A stretch of DNA of 54,557 nt from JAVVEZ01 sp032250895 (GTDB lineage: Bacteria; Pseudomonadota; Gammaproteobacteria; Pseudomonadales; Pseudohongiellaceae), in assembly GCA_032250895.1 (NCBI GenBank), contig JAVVEZ010000013.1:1-54557 (forward strand), read 5' to 3'. This document shows positions 39,078-47,609 of this stretch, one piece after another. Both the position numbers and the translations under genes were made by a program. The notes beneath the pieces were generated by a model. That model was given only the letters and a program-made list of their open reading frames with translations. It did not search any database and had not been told where the DNA came from. The stretch's first letter is position 1, and each line of letters starts with the position of its first letter.

Positions 39078-39121
39078 GATCATTCCAAAGCTGGGCCGGG
39101 AATGATAGCGCAACTATAAGG
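39078..39121. repeat. 44-bp direct repeat, right copy
   Basis: Matches the left copy at both ends. In this copy ATCATTCC (39079-39086) is perfectly complementary to GGAATGAT, forming an 8-bp stem that could also terminate transcription between the convergent DUF2147 and TonB receptor genes. Confidence 0.75.
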
Positions 39122-39146
39122 CCTGTCAGAGTTATTCAGAGCTTCC

Positions 39147-41228
39147 CTAAAAATCCAGATTCAATGTCAGGCCGACGCGCCGGGGTTCGCCCAGTTGGGT
39201 AAAGAGCCGGGGCGTGAAATCATCCCGGGGGTCGTTGCCGAAGAAGAAACCCTTGACCAGATAGTCCCTGTTACCGAGGTTGCGGCCCCACAGCGTGAAA
39301 TGCCAGTCATCGAGCGTATAGCTGAGGCTGGCATTGAGCAGTTCGTAGGCCTGCGAGCGGGCGTCATAACTGTCCGAGAAAAAGAAGGCGTCCCGGCCCT
39401 GCAGATTGATGTCGAAGGCAAGCTGCGGGCTCAGCGCCAGACCGGCGCCGGCGGTGAATTGATAGCTGGGCGCCTGGGCCTGGGCGCGGCCACTCTGGTT
39501 GAGGCCATTGGCATCGATGAAATTGCGAAATTCGGTTTTCAGCAAGCCCAACGAACCATAAAGTTTGAGGCGGTCGCTGGCCAGCCAGTCGACATTGGCT
39601 TCCAGGCCATAATTGGAACCCGAGGCGGCATTGCCGATGAAGTCGATGAATTCGGAACTGCCGTCGTCCCGGATACGCACGACGGAGCTGGAAATCTGCA
39701 CATCGCTGCGGTCCATGTAGAACAGGGCCACGCGGGTCTGGACGCGCTCATCGAACAGGGCGCCCTTGAAGCCCAGTTCATAGTTCCAGAGTTTTTCCGC
39801 ACCGAATTCACGCAGGTCCGCATCCAGCGAACCGTCGGTATTGAAGCCGGCCGGCTTGTAGCCGCGGGACACGCTGGCGTACAGGTGCCGGCCGCTGCCG
39901 GTAACATAATTCAGCGCCAGCTTGCCGCCGAACAGCGTGTCTTCAGGCGCAAAGGACACCTGATTGGAATCCTGGTAGCCGGCATCGAAACGCTCTAGCC
40001 GCAGGCCGGCTTCCACGCTCCAATGCCCGTTCAGGGCGGTGGTGCTTTCCCCGAACAGCGCCAGCCGGTCGGTGCGGTAGGAGCTGTTGAAAATGGCCGG
40101 CAGGAAGGTGTTTTCCCGTTCGAGGTCCACATCCTGATGCTGGACATATGCGCCGAGCACCCAGTCGGTGCGGCCCCCGAGCAGGGCGCCGGCATCGGTG
40201 GATACCAGCCGCAGCTCGCCACTGGTGGTGAGGCGGTCACGGAAATACTTGTCGGTGGATGAAAACTCGAAGGGGTGGAAGCCGGTAAAAACCCAGTCTT
40301 CATCAAAACTGTATTCGATATCGGAATCCGCATAAGCCAGGATGGCTTCCAGCGTAAAGTCCTCGAAGCGGTCGAAAGTCAATGTTGAACTGATGAGTCT
40401 TGATTCCTGGCGGTCGTGGCCGGGCTCGTCGGACAGGGTGTCCCTGATATTATCCAGCGAAAAGGCATCATAGCCATTGTCGACGTCCACGTAGGCGGCA
40501 GTGAGATCTAGGCTGATATCGTCCGCGAGATCCCAGGCCAGTTTGCCGCGCAGGGAGCTTTCATTGCGCTTGTTGGTGTGGCGGTCCAGAAACAGGTTGC
40601 GGCCGAAACCATCACTCTGGATATTCTGGGCGGCAATCCGGTAGCGCAGGTTTTCCGAACCCAGAGGTCCGGAAGCATGGGCTGCCACGCCGGTGCTGTC
40701 GTGATTGGCGGCTTCCAGTTGCAGGCCATACTCGGCTTTTGCCGCAGGCGCCCTGGTCTTGAGGTTGATCAGGCCCGCCAGTGCATTGGAACCGTAGCGG
40801 GTGCCCTGTGGCCCCAGCAGTATTTCCACCTGTTCCACGTCATACAGCAGCGCGGCATTGCCGATGCCGCTGAAATCCACGCCATCGATGATGAGCCCGA
40901 CCGAGGAATTCAGGGGTTCGGCAAACTGGCTGCGTTCGCCAATGCCGCGAATCTGAAAAAAACGTGCGCGGGAGGCCCCCGAAGCGAAATTGACATTGGG
41001 CGCGTTCAGCAGGATGTCTTCCAGATGCTGTGCGTTTTTCTGCTGAATCAACTGGCTGTCCAGGACCAGCACACTGGCACTGATGTCGGTGACGGATGCC
41101 GCCCTGAAGTCGGCGGAGACAGTGATTTCCTCGATGGTACTCGGGGTGCGGTCCTGGGCAAGAGCGGCGGACAGAGGCAAGAACGAGTGAAAGAACAGGC
41201 CGAAAGAAGACAGCAGTAAACGAGACAT
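39147..41228 (-). CDS. TonB-dependent receptor under TPP riboswitch control (putative thiamine receptor)
   Basis: A 693-residue protein from ATG 41228 (GGAG 6 bases upstream). Signal peptide to about residue 25 (ALAQ), TonB box TIEEITVSA, plug domain (about 45-150: QHLEDILLNAPNVNF, RFFQIRGIGERSQF, GLIDGVDF-like IIDGVDFSG), then a beta-barrel ending LGEPRRVGLTLNLDF with a terminal Phe. The leader contains a TPP riboswitch, so transcription or translation is repressed by thiamine diphosphate. Hence the best guess is uptake of thiamine or a precursor across the outer membrane. A hairpin can mask its ribosome site. No other gene follows in the transcript; the next gene downstream converges. Confidence 0.88.
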   Translation of the reverse strand: MSRLLLSSFGLFFHSFLPLSAALAQDRTPSTIEEITVSADFRAASVTDISASVLVLDSQLIQQKNAQHLEDILLNAPNVNFASGASRARFFQIRGIGERSQFAEPLNSSVGLIIDGVDFSGIGNAALLYDVEQVEILLGPQGTRYGSNALAGLINLKTRAPAAKAEYGLQLEAANHDSTGVAAHASGPLGSENLRYRIAAQNIQSDGFGRNLFLDRHTNKRNESSLRGKLAWDLADDISLDLTAAYVDVDNGYDAFSLDNIRDTLSDEPGHDRQESRLISSTLTFDRFEDFTLEAILAYADSDIEYSFDEDWVFTGFHPFEFSSTDKYFRDRLTTSGELRLVSTDAGALLGGRTDWVLGAYVQHQDVDLERENTFLPAIFNSSYRTDRLALFGESTTALNGHWSVEAGLRLERFDAGYQDSNQVSFAPEDTLFGGKLALNYVTGSGRHLYASVSRGYKPAGFNTDGSLDADLREFGAEKLWNYELGFKGALFDERVQTRVALFYMDRSDVQISSSVVRIRDDGSSEFIDFIGNAASGSNYGLEANVDWLASDRLKLYGSLGLLKTEFRNFIDANGLNQSGRAQAQAPSYQFTAGAGLALSPQLAFDINLQGRDAFFFSDSYDARSQAYELLNASLSYTLDDWHFTLWGRNLGNRDYLVKGFFFGNDPRDDFTPRLFTQLGEPRRVGLTLNLDF

Positions 41229-41232
41229 TTTT

Positions 41233-41273
41233 TCTCCGTAATGATGCAATGGCTGCGGCCAATACTACGGAGA
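41233..41273 (-). promoter_or_regulatory. Ribosome-site sequestering hairpin in the receptor leader
   Basis: Arms TCTCCGTA and TACGGAGA (perfect 8 bp) enclose 25 bases that themselves fold (TGGC / GCCA). On the mRNA the 3' arm contains the GGAG Shine-Dalgarno 6 bases before the start, so the stem would block translation when formed. This is the usual expression platform of a translational riboswitch in gammaproteobacteria. Confidence 0.65.
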
Positions 41274-41305
41274 GAAAAAAAGAACCGAATCCGACCGGAT
41301 CCAGT

Positions 41306-41390
41306 CTTCCTATTCCTACGCCAGTATTACCCGGTTCAGGTTCAAAGGGTTTATTAAAAATATCTCAGGCCGAAGCCACCCCTTAGGAAG
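41306..41390 (-). ncRNA. TPP (THI-box) riboswitch
   Basis: On the minus strand: P1 arms CTTCCTA and TAGGAAG, then GGGGTGGC, CTGAGA, ACCC-TTTGAACCTGA and GGTAATACTGGCGTAGGAA. These are the conserved sequences of the THI-box aptamer, in correct order within 85 bases. It lies about 77 bases before the receptor start. TPP binding should lower expression of the downstream receptor. Confidence 0.92.
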
Positions 41391-41395
41391 TTGCC

Positions 41396-41424
41396 AATGT
41401 AATGCAGGGAGAAATTTTTTACAA
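41396..41424 (-). promoter_or_regulatory. Promoter of the riboswitch transcript
   Basis: On the minus strand TTGTAA (41424-41419), 17-base spacer, TACATT (41401-41396). The predicted transcription start falls at the first bases of the riboswitch P1 stem. The -35 sits just beyond the stop of the DUF6152 gene. Confidence 0.55.
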
Positions 41425-41426
41425 GC

Positions 41427-41816
41427 TCAACGTGCGATAAAACCCGCCCGCGGATTCAGCACGGTCCCGTCCTCCAATATGGCATTGCTCCAGGCTGCGG
41501 CTGGTCGGCCATCTTTCATCGGGTTGCCGGTGATCGTGATTTTCGCACCCACGGGCAGCGTACTCTTGCGGATGCCGGAGCGCATCAGTGTGGTCGGCCC
41601 CTCCGCCTCGAAACCCCAGGTACTGACACTGCCGTCGGCAGCCGTGACGTCGACCAGCAGCCAGGAGTGCGGGTTGGTGTATTGGAATTCCTTGATGACA
41701 CCGGTGACGGTGATCTGTTTCTGATCGTCGAACATCGCAGTGGAATGGTGGGCCGCCAGCGGCGTGGTGGCCAGCACTGATATCAGCAACAGCAGGCTTT
41801 TCAATTTTGCAATCAT
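41427..41816 (-). CDS. DUF6152 family exported protein
   Basis: A 129-residue protein with a signal peptide cleaved near LAAHHS (residue 22). Motifs AHHSTAMFD, VTGVIKEFQYTNPHSWLLVDV and GAKITITGNPMKDG are the ones I associate with DUF6152, a small periplasmic beta-rich family often found beside other exported proteins in aerobic environmental bacteria. The N-terminal HH pair after cleavage could bind metal (speculative). Its start is 14 bases after the stop of the 295-residue exported protein; the two probably form an operon. The riboswitch promoter starts immediately after it. Confidence 0.7.
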   Translation of the reverse strand: MIAKLKSLLLLISVLATTPLAAHHSTAMFDDQKQITVTGVIKEFQYTNPHSWLLVDVTAADGSVSTWGFEAEGPTTLMRSGIRKSTLPVGAKITITGNPMKDGRPAAAWSNAILEDGTVLNPRAGFIAR

Positions 41817-41830
41817 TGTTCCTCTCCGGT

Positions 41831-42718
41831 TCAGTCAAAATTAAAATCGGTGAAAGTGGTGGAACCATCATCCTGTTCCTGCACATCATTGTTTTGATTG
41901 TCGAAGCAATACCAGTAATGAATGCGCAGGATCCGTTCGGGGTCAGTGAGACGGATGTAAGTCTTCATGGTGTACCAGGGTTCCAGCAAGGTCTGTGGGT
42001 CGTAAGCCCAGATATGAGAAATCAGGGTGCGTTCATCGGCCTTCTGCATGATTTCAACCAGCTCGATATCATCGGAATAATCCGGCTGTCCACGCTGATA
42101 CATGCCGGCACGCAACTGATTGGTATGAATCACCAGTCTGGGGCCATCCCAGAAACCGATCGAATCGCCATCAAAGGTAGGGAAACGGTCTTCGGGTGGC
42201 AGATGCCCGCGCCCGTCGGTGTAGATGCGGCGGGTTTCCGCCGCCACTTCGTTGATCAGCCAGGTCTTGTCCGGTGTGACTGCGTATTCGCGCAGGAAGG
42301 GTTCGGATACCCCGCGCGGGGCGCCAGGCGGTTCGCAGCGGCCCAGTGGGTCGAACTCGATGCCCTGCTTGATCTGTTCCACACGCTCCACCAGCTTGTC
42401 GTAGTATTCGGGCACCAGCTTGGCCGTTGGCAGTTCGTTGGGTTTCTGGGCGGAGTCGTAAGCCAGTCCGGCGGCCGTGAATTGCAGTGAATAGATGCCG
42501 CTCCAGTCGGGCAGGGTGGCCTGGGTCAAAGGCTGGGTGTCCCCCGCTTGCTCGCGGAAATACGCATACAGTGCTTCGGCGCTGGCATGCCGCCGGCCCA
42601 GTTCGATCATCTCGGCGCGATCGGCATAGGCCCCGGGTAGTTGGGCCCAGGCAAGAGGAGGCAAAGCAAGGATGCAGAGCCAGGCAAGGAGGAAGAAGAG
42701 CGGGCGTGAATGCTGCAT
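41831..42718 (-). CDS. Exported protein of unknown function
   Basis: A 295-residue protein with a signal peptide (hydrophobic LFFLLAWLCILALPPLAWAQ, cleavage near residue 26). The mature part is mainly polar and aromatic: LPDWSGIYSLQFTAAGLAYD, GRCEPPGAPRGV and FPTFDGDSIGFWDGPRLVI, ending in DDGSTTFTDFNFD. I recall similar exported proteins next to DUF6152 genes but cannot name a family. Two Cys (CEP, YWYCFD) could form a disulfide. No catalytic motif is evident. Same operon as the DUF6152 gene. Confidence 0.6.
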   Translation of the reverse strand: MQHSRPLFFLLAWLCILALPPLAWAQLPGAYADRAEMIELGRRHASAEALYAYFREQAGDTQPLTQATLPDWSGIYSLQFTAAGLAYDSAQKPNELPTAKLVPEYYDKLVERVEQIKQGIEFDPLGRCEPPGAPRGVSEPFLREYAVTPDKTWLINEVAAETRRIYTDGRGHLPPEDRFPTFDGDSIGFWDGPRLVIHTNQLRAGMYQRGQPDYSDDIELVEIMQKADERTLISHIWAYDPQTLLEPWYTMKTYIRLTDPERILRIHYWYCFDNQNNDVQEQDDGSTTFTDFNFD

Positions 42719-42781
42719 GGAATTTCCCCTGTTGTATTTTTATTGCTGTGCAGTATATGAGTTTTGGCCCGCGTCTGGCTA

Positions 42782-43321
42782 TCAGAAGCGTGTATTCAGT
42801 GCCAGCTGCAGACGCGTGGCCGGGTTTCCCTGCACGAGCGTATAGTCGAGAGCGTAGTGTTCCAGTTTCCGCTGGTAGCGGGCGAAGAGTTCATCACGGT
42901 CGTGAGGATTTTCCCGCAAGGGATCGGCTTCCCAGGGAATATCCCAATGACACAGGAAGTAGTGACGCGGGTAGTTGGGATTGTTCAGATTGGCTTCAAA
43001 GGTCCGGTAAATCCAGGGATCACAGTTGCCATAACGAACCTCGCTCCAGATCATGATCACGAGCAGGTCGGTATCACAGACCAGACGCGGTGGCGCCAGT
43101 TGCAACAGGCTTTGTTCGCGGTGCTGCTGCAAGCTGGCAATTTCAAGGAGATCGGCTTTTTCATAGTGATAGCTTGCCATGCCCGGTATACATTTCTGCT
43201 CCAGGTAATCCCGGGACACTTCGTTGACGAGGGGTATCCCGAAGTGATCCGCCAATTGCCCTGCCAACGTGGTTTTGCCGCTGGATTCCGGGCCGGTAAC
43301 GACACTAATGCGGGTTTTCAT
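42782..43321 (-). CDS. NadR-like P-loop kinase (AAA_28)
   Basis: A 179-residue ATP-binding protein. It has the P-loop GPESSGKTTLAGQLA (10-24), then VNEVSRDYLEQKC, VCDTDLLVIMIWSEVRYG (Walker B-like CDTD) and the lid region WDIPWEADPLRENP, exactly the layout of the ribosylnicotinamide kinase domain of NadR. There is no nucleotidyltransferase domain. NadR kinases phosphorylate nicotinamide riboside. In related clusters with PnuT-type transporters, kinases of this sort have been proposed to act on thiamine. The start overlaps the transporter gene stop by 17 bases, so the pair forms a transport-and-trap unit. Confidence 0.85.
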   Translation of the reverse strand: MKTRISVVTGPESSGKTTLAGQLADHFGIPLVNEVSRDYLEQKCIPGMASYHYEKADLLEIASLQQHREQSLLQLAPPRLVCDTDLLVIMIWSEVRYGNCDPWIYRTFEANLNNPNYPRHYFLCHWDIPWEADPLRENPHDRDELFARYQRKLEHYALDYTLVQGNPATRLQLALNTRF

Positions 43322-43898
43322 GAATCATGCTTTTACGCCAGGCCCGATATCCCATGATCGCCAGTCCGACATAGACCAGGTACAGAAGGCTGTAGAAATA
43401 CAGGGCCTGGCTGTAATAGATGACGATCGACAGCGCATCGATGGCCAGCCACAGAATCCAGGATTCCAGTTTCTTGCGGCTTTGCAACCACAGGGCAAGC
43501 AGGCTGAACATGCTGACAGTGTTGTCCAGATAGGGTAAACGGGCATCGCTGTAATGTGCAAACAGCGAGCCGCTGATGAACATCAGGATCAGCGCCAGAG
43601 CGCTCAGAAACAGCATGAGCTTGCCGCTTTCCCGGCTCACCCCCAGGCCGGACTCTCCGCGTTTCCCGCCTTTGAACCAGTAATACCAGCCATAGAAATT
43701 CATCAGCAGATAGACGATATGCAGACCGAAGTTGGCATATAGCCGGGCATTGTAAAAAACATAAAGAGAAGCCAGCACATAGGCCGTGGCAGCCGCCCAG
43801 GTCCAGATGTTCTGCTTGACCAGCAGCCACACACACAGCAGGCCGCTGAGCAGTCCAAAAATTTCGACGGCACCCAACACCGGGATCAATTCGATCAT
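43305..43898 (-). CDS. PnuC/PnuT family vitamin-precursor transporter
   Basis: A 197-residue membrane protein with seven hydrophobic segments. It has PnuC family features: GLLCVWLLVKQNIWTW, NFYGWYYWFKGG and ILWLAIDALSIVIYY, the last a conserved PnuC block (W-DA-SI-IY). PnuC carries nicotinamide riboside, and the PnuT branch carries thiamine. Which one applies here cannot be read directly. Co-translation with a NadR-like kinase fits nicotinamide riboside salvage, while the TPP-riboswitch-controlled TonB receptor 2 kb away favours thiamine. No riboswitch precedes this gene. Confidence 0.85.
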   Translation of the reverse strand: MIELIPVLGAVEIFGLLSGLLCVWLLVKQNIWTWAAATAYVLASLYVFYNARLYANFGLHIVYLLMNFYGWYYWFKGGKRGESGLGVSRESGKLMLFLSALALILMFISGSLFAHYSDARLPYLDNTVSMFSLLALWLQSRKKLESWILWLAIDALSIVIYYSQALYFYSLLYLVYVGLAIMGYRAWRKSMIHENPH

Positions 43899-43983
43899 GG
43901 TTTTGCTTCAGGACCCCTCATTCCCGTGCCGGTATCTCCCGTCGTCCCCGCGCAGGCGGGGATACAGAGCCCTGTCAGGCAAC
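43899..43983. repeat. REP-like palindrome between pnuC-type and protease genes
   Basis: GTCCCCGCGCAGGCGGGGAT (43943-43962) is another copy of the palindrome at 21.97 kb, again followed within 20 bases by GTCAGGCAAC. It could separate the mRNAs of two genes on the same strand. Confidence 0.65.
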
Positions 43984-46884
43984 TCACAGGGGCTGTGCCG
44001 ACGCATTCAGCTCCACGATGGGATAGCCCAGGGCTTGCAGCGAGGGCTCGATGACGGCCTTGTCACCCACTACCAGGATGCGCATTCTGTCCAGTGGCAG
44101 GTGTTCGCGGGCGAGGGCATTGATGTTTTCCTGGGTCATGGCATCGATAATGGCCTGCTGCTGCCGGACGAAGTTGCGGTCCAGACCATAGGTGATGATC
44201 TGTTCCAGCAAGCGGGCTTTTTGTCCGGGAGTTTCATAATCCAGGGCTTCGCTCTGACCAATGGCATCCCGGGTGAACTGCAATTCCTGCGCGGTGATGC
44301 CATTTTCCCGATAGTTGCCGATTTCCGTCATGAACTGCACGACGGCGTCGGCGGTGGTATCGGTTCTGACGCTGGCAGAGGCCGTGAAGGGGCCGGGCAG
44401 CTTCGTGGCCGAAAATGAACTGCGGGCGCCGTAGGTATAGCCCTTGTCTTCCCGCAGATTGAGATTGATGCGACTGCTGAAGGCGCCGCCAAGCACATAG
44501 TTCATCAGATAGCGTTTGAAATATTCGCCGGTGGGATCATAGCTGAGATCACTCAGGTAACCGATGCGGATTTCAGACTGGGCGGCCCCTGGTTTATCCA
44601 CCAGATACAGTGTGGTCCCGTCAGCCTGTTCAGGCAAGGGCTGTTCCGGGATATGCACCGGGGCATCGGGCAGGTTTTGCAGGAATCCGAGCCTGGCGCT
44701 GATCTCATCCTGGGCAATGTCGCCGACGACGATGACGTCCAGGGCTTGTGACACCAGGCTTTGACGGCTGAAGTTTTCGATATCGGCCAGAGTGATATCC
44801 TGCAAGGTTGCAATTTCACCGTTGGCGGAGACTGAAAAAGCGTGATTCGGGCCATAGGTCAGTTTCTGATAGACATTGGCAGCAATGCTGCTGGGTTGTT
44901 CCTTTTCCGCCTCCAGAGCTTCGATCTGCTGCTGTTTCAACCGGACAAGATCTTCTTCAGTGAAACGGGAATGGAACAGGCGTTGTTCCAGCAAGGCCAG
45001 GGTCGCATCCAGATTGCGCCGCAGGGTCCGGACCCGAATGCTGGTGTTTTCACGTCCCCCGGACACCGAGATGTCACTGCCCAGTTTCTGAAGTTCAATT
45101 TCGAATTCTTCGGCGCTGAGCTCTTCCGTTCCTTCATTCATCATGGCGGCAGTCAGACTGGACAGGCCACTGAGTTCAGGAGGGTCCAGCAGATGGCCAC
45201 CGGCAAAAACCAGGTTCAGGCTCACCATCGGTACCTCGTCACTGCGGGTGCCGATCATGGCAATGCCCTTGCCGAGATCCTGTTCCCAGAAGTCGGGCAT
45301 GATCGCCAATGGACTGGGACCGGCATCCGGTTTCACGGAGCGGTCGAAGCTGGAATCGACGTTGCGCAGGGCAAGCGCCGTCTCCGGAGTCTCGGCACGG
45401 CTCAGACGTTCAGGAATCGTGTAGTTGTCAGGCCGGGACTGGCCGTTGGGGGCATTGCCGGGGACGACGCTCTGGATGATGGCAGGTTTGTCCTTGATAT
45501 AGGTGTTGAAGACTCTGAGGATATCATCCCGGGTCAACGCACGGATTGCATTCAGTTCTTTCTGGATATTGTTGGGATTGCCCAGAAAGGTTTCATTGTA
45601 GGCCAGTTGCGAAACCTTGCCCCTGACGCTGGCCAGGCTGTTGATCAGTCCGGCTTCCTGTTCAGCCTTGAAGATCACCAGGTCTTCATCCCGGATCGAG
45701 TCGGCATCAAAGGTATCGAAAACCGCCCGCATTTCGGTCTCGAACTGACTCAGAGAGGTGCCCGGAAAGGGCAGAACGAAGAAGGTGAGAGTGCCTGCCA
45801 GTTCCATGCTGTTATGAAAGCCGCTGGCCTCGATGGCCTTGCGGGGCAGCACGAATTCCTTGTAGAAGAACGATTTTCTGCCGACACCGATGATATCGTT
45901 GAGGGCGTCCAGTGCGACCCGGTCGGGGTGATCGAGGGGCACCGTCGGGTAGGTGAACAAGAGCGCAGGGAAGCGGATATTCTGATCCACATAGGACACG
46001 TAGCGATCAGCCTCCAGGCTGACAGGGGGGGCGGTTTCCGGTTCCACTGCCGGTCCGGCAGGGATTTCACCGAAGTAGCGCAGCGCCAGCCTGATGACCT
46101 CTGCCTCGTCCACATTGCCGCCCACGGTCAGGGTGGCATTGTTGGGGCCGTACCAGCGCAGAAAGAAGCGTTTCAGATCGTCGAGGGTTGCCGCATCGAG
46201 GTCTTCCGGGTAACCGATCACCGGCCAGGAATAAGGATGGCTGGGAGGGTACAGTGCCGCGCTGTTGACTTCGTCGAAGCGGCCATAGGGCCGGTTTTCC
46301 ACATTTTGCCCGCGCTCGTTCTTGACGGTGGCACGCTGAATTTCAAATTTTTCTTCGGTAACCGCATTCAGCAAGAAGCCCATGCGGTCGGCTTCCAGCC
46401 AGAACATGGTTTCCAGCTGATTGCTGGGGACAGTCTCGAAATAGTTGGTGCGGTCATTATTGGTGCTGCCATTCATGGTGCCACCGGCTTCGGTGACGAT
46501 CTTGAAATGTTCATCGTCGGCGACATGTTCCGAGCCCTGAAACATCATATGCTCGAAAAAATGGGCGAAGCCCGAACGGCGGGCCTCCTCCCGGGCAGAA
46601 CCCACGTGATAGGTCACATCCACATGGATCAGGGGATCGGAATGGTCTTCGTGAACAATCAGTGTGAGGCCATTGTCCAGACGGTATTTGCTGTAGGGAA
46701 TGATGATGGCATCAGAATCTGCGGCCACTCGTTCCAGCAGGGTGATGCCGGCAGGTAGCGTCTTGGCCGACGTGGCAGGTGTCGTCGGAGAGGAGGATTC
46801 ACCACAGCCGACAAGGCCCAGCAGGACCAGGGCAGTAGCGATGTATTTCAGAGAAAACAATTTCAGAGAAAACAAGGGTTTCAT
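43984..46884 (-). CDS. M16 family zinc metallopeptidase, lipoprotein
   Basis: A 966-residue protein from ATG 46884 (GGAGA upstream). Lipoprotein signal (lipobox LVGC, C27) after a short repeated segment (LFSL-K-LFSL-K, from a 15-base tandem duplication). Two M16 halves: the first has the inverted zinc motif HFFEH (108-112) and downstream RNERGQN-like KNERGQNVENRPYG; the second half (about 500-960) lacks HxxEH and contains LMNYVLGGAFSSRINLNLREDKGYTYGARS, typical of the C-terminal repeat. This is the PqqL/insulinase-like periplasmic protease type that degrades small peptides. It faces the periplasm as a lipid-anchored enzyme. Divergent from the next gene. Confidence 0.93.
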   Translation of the reverse strand: MKPLFSLKLFSLKYIATALVLLGLVGCGESSSPTTPATSAKTLPAGITLLERVAADSDAIIIPYSKYRLDNGLTLIVHEDHSDPLIHVDVTYHVGSAREEARRSGFAHFFEHMMFQGSEHVADDEHFKIVTEAGGTMNGSTNNDRTNYFETVPSNQLETMFWLEADRMGFLLNAVTEEKFEIQRATVKNERGQNVENRPYGRFDEVNSAALYPPSHPYSWPVIGYPEDLDAATLDDLKRFFLRWYGPNNATLTVGGNVDEAEVIRLALRYFGEIPAGPAVEPETAPPVSLEADRYVSYVDQNIRFPALLFTYPTVPLDHPDRVALDALNDIIGVGRKSFFYKEFVLPRKAIEASGFHNSMELAGTLTFFVLPFPGTSLSQFETEMRAVFDTFDADSIRDEDLVIFKAEQEAGLINSLASVRGKVSQLAYNETFLGNPNNIQKELNAIRALTRDDILRVFNTYIKDKPAIIQSVVPGNAPNGQSRPDNYTIPERLSRAETPETALALRNVDSSFDRSVKPDAGPSPLAIMPDFWEQDLGKGIAMIGTRSDEVPMVSLNLVFAGGHLLDPPELSGLSSLTAAMMNEGTEELSAEEFEIELQKLGSDISVSGGRENTSIRVRTLRRNLDATLALLEQRLFHSRFTEEDLVRLKQQQIEALEAEKEQPSSIAANVYQKLTYGPNHAFSVSANGEIATLQDITLADIENFSRQSLVSQALDVIVVGDIAQDEISARLGFLQNLPDAPVHIPEQPLPEQADGTTLYLVDKPGAAQSEIRIGYLSDLSYDPTGEYFKRYLMNYVLGGAFSSRINLNLREDKGYTYGARSSFSATKLPGPFTASASVRTDTTADAVVQFMTEIGNYRENGITAQELQFTRDAIGQSEALDYETPGQKARLLEQIITYGLDRNFVRQQQAIIDAMTQENINALAREHLPLDRMRILVVGDKAVIEPSLQALGYPIVELNASAQPL

Positions 46885-47125
46885 GATTATTCTCCAGCGC
46901 AGATACGGATTCGCAGGCTCTTTTGCGAGTGCCCGAATTAAAGCACATCCGACTTCCGGCTGCCAATCTTGCGCAGAGAGGCCGGCAAGCGGATTTTTCC
47001 TGTCCCCATACCGGCAGAAGTTGGCCGGACCCCGGAAGAATAAGGTAAGATGTCGGGCATTGCCCCGCAGGGGTGCAAGGCCCACAAAATTTTACACAGG
47101 GCTCCTTCGACGACGGGACCAGAAG

Positions 47126-47605
47126 ATGTTTGAAGCACTCGCCAATTCCGCGTTGAGCCAATGGCTCAGTCAGACCCTTTGGGGCTTCCCGATGGCGGAG
47201 ATCTTTCACCTGGTCATGATCGGCACTTTTTATGGTGGCATCGTGATGCTGGATCTGCGGCTGCTGGGCATCAACCGCTTTATTTCTTCCGAGATTCTGA
47301 TGCGGCATGTGCTGCGCTGCATCTGGGTGGTCTTTGGCGGGGCCGTGGTCAGCGGTTCCCTGCTGTTTGTCTTCATGCCACAGGAATATCCCAACAATCC
47401 GGCCTTTCTGATCAAAATGGCCCTGGTCCTTGTCGGCGGTTTGAATGCGCTGTGGATGCACAAGGTGCTGATCAGGGACATCGAGACCTGGGACCGGGAC
47501 ACGATGCCGCCCGTCGGGGTAAGGATTTCTGCGCTCCTGTCATTGTGCCTGTGGAGTGGGGTGCTCGCCGGTGGCCGCTTGATTGCCTACTATTACGGAT
47601 TCTGA
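47126..47605 (+). CDS. DUF6644-like small integral membrane protein
   Basis: A 159-residue protein from ATG 47126; the open frame is much longer upstream but this start gives a clean N-terminus (FEALANSALSQWLSQTLWGFPMAEIFHLVMIGTFYGGIVMLDLRLLG). This block matches what I recall of DUF6644, proteins with four helices and conserved His in the first. A role with heme or electron transport has been suggested by such His but is unproven. Helices: about 20-43, 62-83, 92-112 and 130-152. Followed by the DUF6164 gene after 4 bases, probably one operon. Confidence 0.65.
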   Translation: MFEALANSALSQWLSQTLWGFPMAEIFHLVMIGTFYGGIVMLDLRLLGINRFISSEILMRHVLRCIWVVFGGAVVSGSLLFVFMPQEYPNNPAFLIKMALVLVGGLNALWMHKVLIRDIETWDRDTMPPVGVRISALLSLCLWSGVLAGGRLIAYYYGF

Positions 47606-47609
47606 GTCG

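Noticed and set aside
44842..46758. A 638-codon open frame on the plus strand opposite the M16 protease
   Set aside because: It is the antisense shadow of a high-GC gene; the minus strand encodes a complete protease with zinc motif and lipobox.
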